From Cycloclasticus sp. symbiont of Bathymodiolus heckerae (lineage in GTDB: Bacteria > Pseudomonadota > Gammaproteobacteria > Methylococcales > Cycloclasticaceae), in NCBI GenBank assembly GCA_002101235.1, contig LWTL01000115.1, forward strand, positions 18,559 to 82,558: DNA of 64,000 nucleotides, written 5' to 3'. Below are positions 8,859-16,466 of the stretch, in pieces (position 1 is the first letter of the stretch; the number at the start of each line of letters is the position of its first letter). The translations under genes were made by a program, and so were the position numbers. A model generated the notes under the pieces. The model was not told where the DNA came from, did no database searches, and saw only the letters and a program-made list of their open reading frames with translations.

Positions 8859-9605
8859 ATGGGTAATAAAGTTGCTTTAGTAACAGGTGGTTTAGGTGGT
8901 ATTGGCTCTGAAATATCAAGAAAACTCTCTTCAAATGGTTATACCGTTGTGGCTACGACATTTAATAAAGAAATTGAAAAGTCAGACGAATGGATTGTTG
9001 CACAGAAAAAAGCGGGTTATGACTTTCTTGTAGAAGAAGCAGACGTAACAAGCTTTGAAGCATGTGGTGAAATGGTTAAACGTGTTGAAGACACGGTTGG
9101 CCCTGTTGAAATTTTAGTTAATTGCGCTGGAATTACACGTGATGGCTTTTTGAAAAACATGGACGAGTCTAATTGGGATGCCGTGTTATCAACTAACTTG
9201 GACGGTGTTTTCAACATGACTAAAAGCGTATTAGACTTCATGTTGTCTAGACAGTCTGGCCGTATCATTAATATTTCATCAGTGAATGGTCAACGTGGAC
9301 AGTTTGGTCAAACAAACTACTCAGCTGCAAAAGCGGGTATGCACGGTTTCACTATGGCGTTAGCACAAGAAGTGGCACGTAAAGGAATTACCGTTAATTC
9401 AGTAAGTCCAGGCTATATCGCTACTAATATGGTGATGGCTATTGACGAAGAAATTCGAAATGACTTGGTTTCTCAAATCCCGATGCAACGGATGGGTAAA
9501 CCGACTGAAATTGCTAACACTGTTGGCTTTTTAGCATCTGACCAAGCGGACTATATAACGGGCGCGAATATTCCTGTAAATGGTGGTTTGTTCACCAGTT
9601 TCTAA
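8859..9605 (+). CDS. phaB: Acetoacetyl-CoA reductase
   Basis: NADPH-dependent short-chain dehydrogenase that reduces acetoacetyl-CoA to (R)-3-hydroxybutyryl-CoA, the monomer for polyhydroxybutyrate. It has the cofactor motif TGGLGGIG near residue 10, NCAG near 89, catalytic Ser in ISSVNGQ, and YSAAK with the catalytic Tyr/Lys near 154-158; the GQFGQTNYSAAK stretch is characteristic of PhaB/PhbB. Length 248 is normal (E. coli FabG is 244). ATG follows AAGGAG by 8 bases. It has its own promoter and a strong terminator, and lies next to the phasin and phaEC genes. No phaA thiolase is present in the window. Confidence 0.92.
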   Translation: MGNKVALVTGGLGGIGSEISRKLSSNGYTVVATTFNKEIEKSDEWIVAQKKAGYDFLVEEADVTSFEACGEMVKRVEDTVGPVEILVNCAGITRDGFLKNMDESNWDAVLSTNLDGVFNMTKSVLDFMLSRQSGRIINISSVNGQRGQFGQTNYSAAKAGMHGFTMALAQEVARKGITVNSVSPGYIATNMVMAIDEEIRNDLVSQIPMQRMGKPTEIANTVGFLASDQADYITGANIPVNGGLFTSF

Positions 9606-9625
9606 ATAAGTAGCAGTATTTTGTT

Positions 9626-9654
9626 AAAAAGGCGATCTTTTGATCGCCTTTTTA
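9626..9654 (+). terminator. Rho-independent terminator after phaB
   Basis: GGCGATC at 9631 and GATCGCC at 9642 form a perfect 7-bp GC-rich stem with a TTTT loop, flanked by A5 and T5 runs that extend the stem. It ends the phaB transcript before the phasin promoter. Confidence 0.9.
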
Positions 9655-9683
9655 TTGACAGCTAGTTAACTAACAGATATTAC
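9655..9683 (+). promoter_or_regulatory. Promoter for phasin gene
   Basis: A perfect TTGACA (9655-9660), 17-base spacing and TATTAC (9678-9683, four of six). The spacer carries the palindrome TAGTTAACTA (9663-9672), a possible operator. It begins directly at the T-run of the phaB terminator. Confidence 0.55.
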
Positions 9684-9813
9684 TGAACTAGATTTTTATA
9701 TATAAATAACCCAGGAGTGGTGAAGATGCAAAACGACCTAATTAAACAGTGGGCTCAGCTAAGTAAAAAAGCCAACGATTCATTAAAAAAAATTAATACA
9801 CTTAATACCGAAT

Positions 9814-9842
9814 CCATTTGCAATTAACTAAATTGCAAATGG
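9814..9842 (+). repeat. Perfect inverted repeat at phasin frameshift
   Basis: CCATTTGCAATT and AATTGCAAATGG form a perfect 12-bp stem with a 5-base loop. The apparent T deletion that breaks the phasin frame falls inside the left arm, and restoring the missing T would make the palindrome imperfect. Confidence 0.85.
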
Positions 9843-10070
9843 ATATGGTGTCGAGCTGCTTAGAAGGAGGTATTAAAAAAGCCCAAAATGTAGGTGGTGT
9901 TAAATCGGTGGCTGATTTAATGAATTTACAGTCAGGTTTGTATAAAGAGCTATCCGAAAAAGTATTGAAAAGTGCACAGCAATCGGTACAAGTGGCAATG
10001 GAAACTAAGCAAGCCATGGCAGATTTAATTAAAGAAGGTTTGGCAGAAGCGCCAACGATGGTTGTTAAAA

Positions 10071-10286
10071 CCAGCGCCAAAGCCAGTGGCTAAGAAAGCA
10101 GCGCCAAAGCCAGCAGCCAAGAAAGCAGCGCCAAAGCCAGTGGCTAAAAAAGCAGCTCCAAAGCCAGTGGCTAAGAAAGCAGCGCCAAAGCCAGCGGCCA
10201 AGAAAGCAGCGCCAAAGCCAGCAGCTAAGAAAGCAGCTCCAAAGCCAGCAGCCAAGAAAGCAGCACCAAAGCCAGCGGCTAAATTG
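10071..10286 (+). repeat. Eight 27-bp tandem repeats (AAPKPAAKK)
   Basis: Eight consecutive 27-base units encode PAPKPVAKK, then AAPKP(A/V)AKK repeats, ending in AAPKPAAKL. This is the histone-H1-like basic tail found on some phasins, which may bind DNA or polyphosphate. The copies differ mainly at V/A (GTG/GC-) and a few third positions. Copy number could vary between strains. Confidence 0.9.
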
Positions 10287-10354
10287 CAAATGCCTAAGCC
10301 ATCAGGTCGACCAATGACTGAAGGCGATGCTAAAAAATAGTTTTAGTTTATTAA

Positions 10355-10387
10355 ACTCTTTAGCTCAGCTTATCTGGGCTAAAGAGT
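10355..10387 (+). terminator. Stem-loop after phasin gene
   Basis: ACTCTTTAGC (10355) pairs perfectly with GCTAAAGAGT (10378) around a 13-base loop. No T-run follows, so it is more likely an intercistronic mRNA-protecting hairpin than an efficient terminator; the DUF6489 gene starts 18 bases later. Confidence 0.5.
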
Positions 10388-10405
10388 GTTAAGCGGAGAA
10401 TTACT

Positions 10406-10675
10406 ATGAAAGCGACGATTGAGATTGATGCAACACCTCAAGAAATGAGAGAGTTAATGGGCTTGCCAGAAGTACAGAGTTTGCAAAAAGAGGCCATGGA
10501 GAAAATCAGAGATAAAATGCTATCGGGTATTGAGTCGAATGATATGTCTGACCTCATGAAACTTTATATGCCCATGCCTGAGCAAATGTCAGTAGCCGAA
10601 GGTTTCCAAAAAACCATGTGGGACGCGATGACAAAAAGCATGACGATGTCGACTACACCCGATAAAGGCAAATAG
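10406..10675 (+). CDS. DUF6489 family protein
   Basis: A small 89-residue protein opening MKATIEIDATPQEMRELMGLPEVQ, which matches DUF6489, a family of unknown function that I associate with PHA gene neighbourhoods. It is methionine-rich at the C terminus (MPMPEQMSVAEGF, MTKSMTMS) and has no signal peptide or membrane helix. The ATG follows AGCGGAGAA at suitable distance. It probably shares the phasin transcript across the stem-loop at 10355, and ends 3 bases from the convergent phaC stop. A granule-related role is an inference from context. Confidence 0.72.
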   Translation: MKATIEIDATPQEMRELMGLPEVQSLQKEAMEKIRDKMLSGIESNDMSDLMKLYMPMPEQMSVAEGFQKTMWDAMTKSMTMSTTPDKGK

Positions 10676-10678
10676 TGC

Positions 10679-11725
10679 TTAACCTAACCAGTTAACGAGT
10701 GAGCTGATTAGTAATTGCTGAGTTTTTAAGCTGGTAAATGCACCGATATGACCGCCATTTAGTGGTTGTTCTTGATACAGAGCGGGTTTGATATGCTGGC
10801 CTAGCGCGCGTGCTGAATTTGGTGGCACTATATGATCTTGTGTCGCATATAAATTCAAAAGGGGCGCGTTGATTTTTTCTAACAGAACGGGCCGATGGTT
10901 AATTTTTAGGGTTCTATTGTGTAAACGATTTTTTTGATAAAAATTGATCAAAAACTCTTTGGCAGCAAGACCGGCTAAGTCTGGACTATTGTTTAACCAG
11001 TTTTCCATGCGCAAGAATGTGTCGAAATTTTCTTTTTTACTGACGATATTTTTAAGCTGCCGGTATTTATCACGACTTAGTTGGAAAGGCTTCAATGCCT
11101 TAAATAGCTGACTAATTAATTGGCTTGATATATTGCCTGATTGGTTGTTAAAGATATTGGTGTTTATTCCGTTAGTCCAAAGGTTCAGTGTGTTTCCTTC
11201 CGCGTGAAAATCTACGGGGGTGACTAAGGTGACTAATTTTCGAATATCAGCAGGATGCAGCGCGCTATAACACAAGGAAAACACGCCACCTTGGCAAATA
11301 CCAAGCAAGTCAATTTTCTTCCTTTTAGAATCTTTTTTTACCTGTTGCACGCAACGGTATAAGTAGCCATTGATGTAGTCATCTAAACTAGTAAAGCAAT
11401 CGCTGCTGTCGGGGTAACCCCAGTCAATAATGTAAACAGGGTAACCATGTTCTAACAGACGAAGTACTAGTGATCGTTTAGGTTCTAAGTCGACAATAAA
11501 TGGGCGGTTGACGAGAGCGTAGGTGATTAGAATGGGTGTTTTCTTTTGCTTTACATCTAGTGGGCAATAACGAAAAAGCCGGAGCTTATTTTCGTTATAA
11601 ACAAGTTCTTTGGCTGTTGCTCCAACTTTTGGGGAGGAGCTTTCATTAGCACCATCAAAATGATCCATTAGCAAGATGAAGTCATCTTGCCAAACATCGT
11701 CAAATTGAGTGTTGCTAGAGGCCAT
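10679..11725 (-). CDS. phaC: Class III PHA synthase subunit PhaC
   Basis: Catalytic subunit that polymerises (R)-3-hydroxyacyl-CoA. The 348-residue length is typical of class III (about 355), much shorter than class I (about 590). The lipase-like box GICQGG near residue 142 supplies the catalytic Cys; the other triad residues are the Asp in YATQDHIVPP and the His in NGGHIGAF near the C terminus. The partner phaE lies 10 bases upstream on the same strand, so the two are co-transcribed. It is convergent with the DUF6489 gene. All key residues are intact. Confidence 0.94.
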   Translation of the reverse strand: MASSNTQFDDVWQDDFILLMDHFDGANESSSPKVGATAKELVYNENKLRLFRYCPLDVKQKKTPILITYALVNRPFIVDLEPKRSLVLRLLEHGYPVYIIDWGYPDSSDCFTSLDDYINGYLYRCVQQVKKDSKRKKIDLLGICQGGVFSLCYSALHPADIRKLVTLVTPVDFHAEGNTLNLWTNGINTNIFNNQSGNISSQLISQLFKALKPFQLSRDKYRQLKNIVSKKENFDTFLRMENWLNNSPDLAGLAAKEFLINFYQKNRLHNRTLKINHRPVLLEKINAPLLNLYATQDHIVPPNSARALGQHIKPALYQEQPLNGGHIGAFTSLKTQQLLISSLVNWLG

Positions 11726-11735
11726 GTTTAGAATT

Positions 11736-12473
11736 TTACTTTAGCTTGCGAATAGTTGCTTTAAGCTCGTCGATAGTGGAGCCCGTTTGTTCTTTATATT
11801 CTGCAAATTCAATACGTAGTTGGTGCAGGCCTTTTTGCAAATCTTGTAACGATTGTTGGGTCGGCAAGCCCCAAGTGTTTGATAACTGTTCAGTTAAAGC
11901 ATGTTGAGTGCTTTTTAAGTCGCCGAGTGTTTCCAATAGCTTGTTTTGAGCTTGAACATAATCGTCTCTTTGACTGATCTCAGCGAATGCATCTTCACCC
12001 GCGGCTAACCAATGTGCGGAAAGTTGTTCATTTGACGTATCTTCTGATTCGTTGCGTAATGTTTGAAAGCGTTTCAGGGCTAATTCGCTTAATTCGCTAT
12101 GTAGAGTCCCCATGTTAACGATGTCAGCTTGAGCGTTTGAAATTTTGTCTTTTATTTGCTGTGACATAGGGGGTACAAACTGGCTGAAAAGCTCTTCTGG
12201 CGACGAACCTATGTCACCTTGTACGTTATTTATATCGAAAATTGATTTTATCCAGTCCGGCTGTTCATGGTTTGGCATGTTAAAGCCAAGAGTGTTGGGT
12301 AGATCCCAAAAGCTGGATAGGCCTTCGTCATTACTGTTGATGTTTTGAAAAAACTGATGGTAAAACTGCCCTTGTTGCTGAAAACTCTTCAAAATATTTT
12401 TATATTCTTCAGGTATGTTGCTACCGATTAAGGTATTGAACTGTTCAAAAGCATCGTGGTTTTTAGTCGTCAT
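11736..12473 (-). CDS. phaE: Class III PHA synthase subunit PhaE
   Basis: Non-catalytic partner that PhaC of class III synthases needs for activity. Identity rests on its position directly before phaC and on the sequence: an N-terminal region with WDLPNTLGFNMP, the central HSELSELALKRFQTL segment and a C-terminal coiled coil (QDLQKGLHQLRIEFAEYKEQ) usual in PhaE. At 245 residues it is shorter than many PhaE proteins (about 350), mainly in the N-terminal half. No promoter was clearly read in the 72 bases before it. Confidence 0.85.
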   Translation of the reverse strand: MTTKNHDAFEQFNTLIGSNIPEEYKNILKSFQQQGQFYHQFFQNINSNDEGLSSFWDLPNTLGFNMPNHEQPDWIKSIFDINNVQGDIGSSPEELFSQFVPPMSQQIKDKISNAQADIVNMGTLHSELSELALKRFQTLRNESEDTSNEQLSAHWLAAGEDAFAEISQRDDYVQAQNKLLETLGDLKSTQHALTEQLSNTWGLPTQQSLQDLQKGLHQLRIEFAEYKEQTGSTIDELKATIRKLK

Positions 12474-12545
12474 CTTGGTTACGCGTGGTGAATTACCTAT
12501 GATTTTATTGAAATAGTACGGAAACGTACAGATGAATTCAGTATG

Positions 12546-13445
12546 TTAGCGTTTAAACTGAATTGAGGTGAGGTCTTGGACTTTATCAAGAGACCAATTG
12601 TTGGTGCCCCATTCTAATATTGTTTGAAGGTCATGGCTGACAAGCTCACTGGGTGGGTTTAAGTTGAGATGTTTGAAAACGTTGATGAGCGTTTCTCTCG
12701 GTGGTGATATGGACACGTCTTCGGCAAAGGTTTGTTTACTCAGTTTCGCGCCATCAAGACCACTAATGACGGGAATGTGCGCATAATTGGGTGTTGGCAC
12801 GTTTAATAATTGTTGGAGATGTATTTGTCGGTAAGTACTATCTAGAAGGTCGTGTCCTCTTAATACTTCTGTAATATCCTGCGCTTGATCATCCAATATA
12901 ACGGCTAAGTGGTAGGCGTAAACTTGATCCTTACGAAACATGACAAAGTCCCCCACGCATTGTTTTAAATCTTGGATTGTTTGACCTTGAACGGCATCAA
13001 AAAAAGAGAGTTTTGTGTTGGGTAGCCTTATTCGGAGTGAACTTGCTGTATTTGGATTGGTATCATGCGTTAAACAATAACCATCATATACACCATCCTT
13101 TACGTGGCGAGCCGCTAAGCCCTTTCGAGAGCATTGACAAGGGTAAAGTAAATTGAGTTGTTGTAGACGGTTTAGAGCTTGCTGGTAGGCATTGCAGCGG
13201 GAGCTTTGATAGAAAACACTTTCATCCCACTCGAGTTTGTATTGCTCAAGTGTGTTGAGTATTTGAGTTGTATATTCGCTTTTGCAGCGAAAGGGGTCTA
13301 AGTCGTCAATTCGCAACAACCACTTGCCATTTTTAGAGCGAGCTTGCAGGTAACTTGCGACGGCTGTGTATAACGAGCCGAAGTGTAAAGGGCCAGTAGG
13401 AGAGGGGGCGAATCGCCCCCTATAACTTGAGTCTTTTAAAGGCAA
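12546..13445 (-). CDS. gluQ: Glutamyl-Q tRNA(Asp) synthetase
   Basis: Glutamylates the queuosine base at position 34 of tRNA-Asp. It is a truncated GluRS-like enzyme without the anticodon-binding domain; 299 residues is normal. The HIGH-like motif sits in RFAPSPTGPLHFGSL near residue 12, and the KMSKS counterpart is KLSKQ near residue 224. The zinc-site region is YPCQCSRKG near 100. It follows dksA on the same strand with a terminator-like hairpin between, as in enterobacteria where gluQ is read from dksA by read-through. Confidence 0.93.
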   Translation of the reverse strand: MPLKDSSYRGRFAPSPTGPLHFGSLYTAVASYLQARSKNGKWLLRIDDLDPFRCKSEYTTQILNTLEQYKLEWDESVFYQSSRCNAYQQALNRLQQLNLLYPCQCSRKGLAARHVKDGVYDGYCLTHDTNPNTASSLRIRLPNTKLSFFDAVQGQTIQDLKQCVGDFVMFRKDQVYAYHLAVILDDQAQDITEVLRGHDLLDSTYRQIHLQQLLNVPTPNYAHIPVISGLDGAKLSKQTFAEDVSISPPRETLINVFKHLNLNPPSELVSHDLQTILEWGTNNWSLDKVQDLTSIQFKR

Positions 13446-13453
13446 ATGATTGA

Positions 13454-13475
13454 AAAAACCTTGGGGGAGGTTTTT
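13454..13475 (-). terminator. Terminator between dksA and gluQ
   Basis: AAAAACCT (13454) pairs with AGGTTTTT (13468) around a 6-base loop; on the minus strand the stem is followed by T's. It lies 6 bases after the dksA stop and 8 before the gluQ start. A terminator at the same position between dksA and gluQ has been reported to limit gluQ expression in Shigella. Confidence 0.75.
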
Positions 13476-13481
13476 AGAAGA

Positions 13482-13922
13482 TTAACCTTTTTGCTTTTCT
13501 CTTATTTCATCAAGAGACTTGCAATCTATGCATTGTGAAGCCGTTGGGCGGGCCTCAAGGCGTTTAATCGCAATATCGACACCGCAGGCCTCGCAAAAGC
13601 CGTAATCGCCAACGTCGAGCATACTGAGTGATTCGTCGATTTTTTTAACCAATTTACGTTCACGGTCGCGTGTTCTGAGTTCCAAGCTAAAATCAGCTTC
13701 TTGAGACGCTCTGTCTGTTGGGTCCGGGAAGTTAGATGCTTCGTCTTGCATATGGTGAACAGTACGATCAACTTCGCCCATTAATTCGTCTTTCCATTGT
13801 AAAAGAATGGATTTGAAATGCTCTACTTGAGGAGGAGACATATGCTCCTCACCTTTTTTTGCTTTGTAAGGTGTGAACTCTAGGTGACTTCCGTCTAAGC
13901 TTTTGTTTTGTTTTGTAGCCAT
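13482..13922 (-). CDS. dksA: RNA polymerase-binding transcription factor DksA
   Basis: Binds the RNA polymerase secondary channel and, with ppGpp, mediates the stringent response. It shows the coiled-coil tip with conserved acidic residues (DPTDRASQEADF) and the four-Cys zinc finger CEACG...CIDCK with IAIKRLEARPTA between. The start at MATKQNKSL (13922) gives 146 residues, close to the 151 of E. coli; the track's MVYREK extension has no supporting site, while AGAGAAAA precedes the chosen ATG. The neighbour gluQ lies downstream past a terminator. Confidence 0.95.
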   Translation of the reverse strand: MATKQNKSLDGSHLEFTPYKAKKGEEHMSPPQVEHFKSILLQWKDELMGEVDRTVHHMQDEASNFPDPTDRASQEADFSLELRTRDRERKLVKKIDESLSMLDVGDYGFCEACGVDIAIKRLEARPTASQCIDCKSLDEIREKQKG

Positions 13923-14078
13923 TTTTTCTCTATATACCAAAGGTTAAAAATTTCAGCGCGCATAAATATCAGATATTGACCCAATGTGCAATATTTTTCG
14001 TTCATAGATTACTCGTGCGCATCATTGTCTTGCTTTAAAATATAGACCTTATTGCTGCTTTCTACAAAGGTTTTTTTA

Positions 14079-15254
14079 ATGAATATTGGAAAAGTTTCTA
14101 AGCGTGTTGAACGCGTGTCGCCATTCTATGTAATGGATATTATGGGGAAAGCAAAAGCGTTGGAAGAAGGCGGGCGGCATATTGTTCATATGGAAGTGGG
14201 AGAACCTGATTTTCCAACCCCTTTGCCGATTATTGAAGCGGCTAAACGTTTCTTAGATACCGGCAATGTTCATTACACAAAAGCACAGGGTCTACCAGCA
14301 TTGCGTGAAAAAATTGCTGATTATTATGACCAAGAATATAACGTTTCCGTATCGTCTGAGCGCATATTTATTACACCGGGTGCGTCAGGCGCGTTAACGG
14401 TTGCGTTGGCTACGTTATTAGACGAAGGCGATGAAGTTTTAACTTGCGACCCAGGCTATCCATGCAACAGTAACTTAGTGTCTTTATTAAGCGCGAAAGC
14501 GACGGCGGTGAAAGTTGATGAAAATAATGGTTTTCAACTAACAGCGTCGGTTATTAATCAGTCGTGGGGGGTGTCAACTCGCGGGGTGATGATTGCTTCC
14601 CCTTCGAACCCAACAGGCACAATGATACCCCGTGAACAATTAGGTGAAGTTGTTAATGCGGTAAAGAAGCATGACGGTTTTTTAATTTCCGATGAAATTT
14701 ATCATGGCTTGGTTTATCAACAACGAGCAGTGTCTGCGTTAGAGTTTTCAGATGATGTATTTGTTATTAACAGCTTTTCAAAATTTTTTGGTATGACTGG
14801 TTGGCGAATAGGGTGGTTAATTGTTCCTGAGTATGCAATATAGGCTGCGAACCGTTTGATGCAAAACTTATATATTGCTGCGCCAACGCATTCACAATAT
14901 GCCGCGTTAGCTGCTTTTGATGAAAGCACCCGAGAAATATTGCATCAACGGCGAGATGATTTTAAGCGAAGACGTGATGTGCTTTATGAGGGTTTAAGGT
15001 CACTGGGCTTTGTTATGACGCATAAACCGCAAGGGGCTTTTTATATTTATGTTGACTGCAGTGCGTTTACGGATGACAGCTATACCTTCGCTTTGAGTCT
15101 GTTGGAAAAAGCTGGTGTTGCGGTGACCCCCGGAAAGGACTTCGGTGTTAGTGATCCAGAGCGCCATCTTCGATTTGCGTATACAACGTCGATGGAGTCT
15201 ATTGAACTGGGTTTAGTAAGGATTAAAGAGTTTTTAGGTACTAAAGACAGTTAG
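14079..15254 (+). pseudogene. PLP-dependent aminotransferase split by in-frame amber codon
   Basis: Fold-type I aminotransferase (aspartate/alanine-aminotransferase-like). Start is ATG 14079 after AAAGG. The first part shows MEVGEPDFPTP, FITPGASGALTVAL, ASPSNPTGTM and the PLP lysine site NSFSKFFGMTGWRIGW near residue 240. TAG at 14841 follows VPEYAI, and the same frame continues AANRLMQNLYIAAPTHSQ to a normal C terminus (LRFAYTTSMESIELGL) ending at 15254. About 390 codons in total, the family length. One C-to-T change from a glutamine codon would create this stop. The enzyme lacks its small domain unless the amber is suppressed. The ORF track lists two genes; I treat it as one broken gene, with sequencing error also possible. 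Confidence 0.85.
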
Positions 15255-15315
15255 GTTAGGGAAAGAAAGATGTCTTGCACAAAACGCCCCGTTTTAATTA
15301 GGTATGCTTAGTCTT

Positions 15316-15477
15316 ATGAGTAAAGACAGTAAGAAATTAATATCACTACTGGCGGCGGGTATATTAAGTGGTTGTTCTATTATATCTGCTGTAGATACAG
15401 CTGTTGACGTGGCTTTATTACCGGTTAAAGCAGGTGTTGCCGTTGTAGACGCTGCGATACCAGACGGTGACGATTAG
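15316..15477 (+). CDS. Small putative lipoprotein (53 aa)
   Basis: Too short for the ORF track. ATG 15316 gives MSKDSKKLISLLAAGILSGCS, a lipoprotein signal with lipobox LSGC, then a short hydrophobic mature part (VDVALLPVKAGVAVVDAAIP) ending in an acidic DGDD. It would be a lipid-anchored envelope peptide. An upstream in-frame ATG at 15304 is possible. It ends 4 bases into the convergent galE gene. The function is unknown; similar tiny lipoproteins are common in gammaproteobacteria. Confidence 0.65.
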   Translation: MSKDSKKLISLLAAGILSGCSIISAVDTAVDVALLPVKAGVAVVDAAIPDGDD

Positions 15478-16466
15478 CCGCCTTGCTTGGATAGTTTTTT
15501 CTCCCATGCAAGGGATGTTCTAACAATTAAATCTAAATCGTCAAACTGTGGTTCCCAACCAATCGTGCTGCGTATTTTTTCGGCAACAGAAATAAGCTCA
15601 GGTGGATCACCTGCACGGCGGGGCATTTCTTCAACGGTTAAGGGTGTGCCGTTTTCCTTATTAATCGCATTAATCACTTCTCTTACACTAAAGCCGTGGC
15701 CGTACCCGCAATTTAGCGTTGTTGATTCGCCATCGTTTCGCAGGTAATCCAACGCGTTAATATGTGCAGCGGCAAGGTCTGATACATGTATGTAGTCACG
15801 GATCCCTGTGCCATCTGGCGTAGGGTAATCCGTGCCGAAAACCAGTAGTTTTTCGCGCTTGCCGACTGCGACTTCAGCAGCCACTTTAATTAATAAGGTC
15901 GCATTTTTTGTTGATTGGCCTACTTGCCCGTCAGGGTCAGAACCGGCAACATTGAAATACCGCAAAATCACGTGATTCAAGTCAGTAGCTTGAGACAGGT
16001 CGCGAATCATTTGTTCGCTCATTAACTTAGAACTACCGTAAGGATTGATTGGTGCTTTAGGTGTGTCTTCTGATGCAAAGCCTGTTTCAAGCTCGCCATA
16101 AACAGCAGCAGTTGAGCTGAATATTAAATTCTTAACGCCTGCATCAGAGCAACATTCAAGAAGGTTACGCGTGTAACAAGTATTGTTTTGATAATACTTT
16201 AGCGGATTTTCAACAGACTCAGGAACGATGGTGTGGGCTGCAAAATGTAAAACTGACTCAACGTTATGTTCCTTCAAAATAGAGCGAACAAGCTCCTTAT
16301 TACCGGTATTTCCTTTAATAAAAGTGCCATGTAACACAGCGCTTTCAAACCCTGTGGATAAATCATCCAAAATAATGATGTTTTCATTGCGTTCACCCAG
16401 CAATTTAACAACATGGCTACCAATATAACCGGCGCCGCCAGTGACTAAAATTGACGCCTGTGTCAT
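15474..16466 (-). CDS. galE: UDP-glucose 4-epimerase
   Basis: Extended short-chain dehydrogenase that interconverts UDP-glucose and UDP-galactose. The NAD motif GGAGYIGSH is near residue 10, the catalytic SSTAAVYG and YGSSK near 118-150, followed by LRYFNVAGSDP; length 330 is close to E. coli's 338. It overlaps the moeA stop-side neighbour by 4 bases, so it is probably translated in coupling with moeA although the functions are unrelated. It likely supplies surface polysaccharide precursors. Confidence 0.93.
   Translation of the reverse strand: MTQASILVTGGAGYIGSHVVKLLGERNENIIILDDLSTGFESAVLHGTFIKGNTGNKELVRSILKEHNVESVLHFAAHTIVPESVENPLKYYQNNTCYTRNLLECCSDAGVKNLIFSSTAAVYGELETGFASEDTPKAPINPYGSSKLMSEQMIRDLSQATDLNHVILRYFNVAGSDPDGQVGQSTKNATLLIKVAAEVAVGKREKLLVFGTDYPTPDGTGIRDYIHVSDLAAAHINALDYLRNDGESTTLNCGYGHGFSVREVINAINKENGTPLTVEEMPRRAGDPPELISVAEKIRSTIGWEPQFDDLDLIVRTSLAWEKKLSKQGG

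Larger units (their letters stand above)
9726..10340 (+). pseudogene. Phasin (PhaP-like) gene with two compensating frameshifts
   Basis: Granule-coating phasin of PHA storage. It can be reconstructed in three pieces. Frame 1 from ATG 9726 (after AGGAG) gives MQNDLIKQWAQLSKKAND and stops at 9827. The middle (LQMDMVSSCLEGGIKKAQ to LIKEGLAEAPTMVV) reads in another frame from about 9818. The alanine-lysine-proline tail reads in the first frame again from about 10068. One missing T in the ATTTGC at 9816 and one extra A in the AAAA at 10067 explain both shifts. The two shifts compensate, so only the middle is out of frame. The ORF track shows the two later pieces as separate genes. The cause may be real decay, slippage or assembly error. 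Without frameshifting only a 33-residue peptide is made. Confidence 0.75.

Noticed and set aside
10025-10289. Minus-strand ORFs with repetitive GAAFLAAGF-like peptides
   Set aside because: They are mirror images of the 27-bp AKP repeats of the phasin gene, with no ribosome site.
14841-14843. TAG as a pyrrolysine or programmed read-through codon
   Set aside because: PLP aminotransferases of this type do not use pyrrolysine, no Pyl genes are visible, and no stimulatory structure is evident; a nonsense mutation or base error is simpler.
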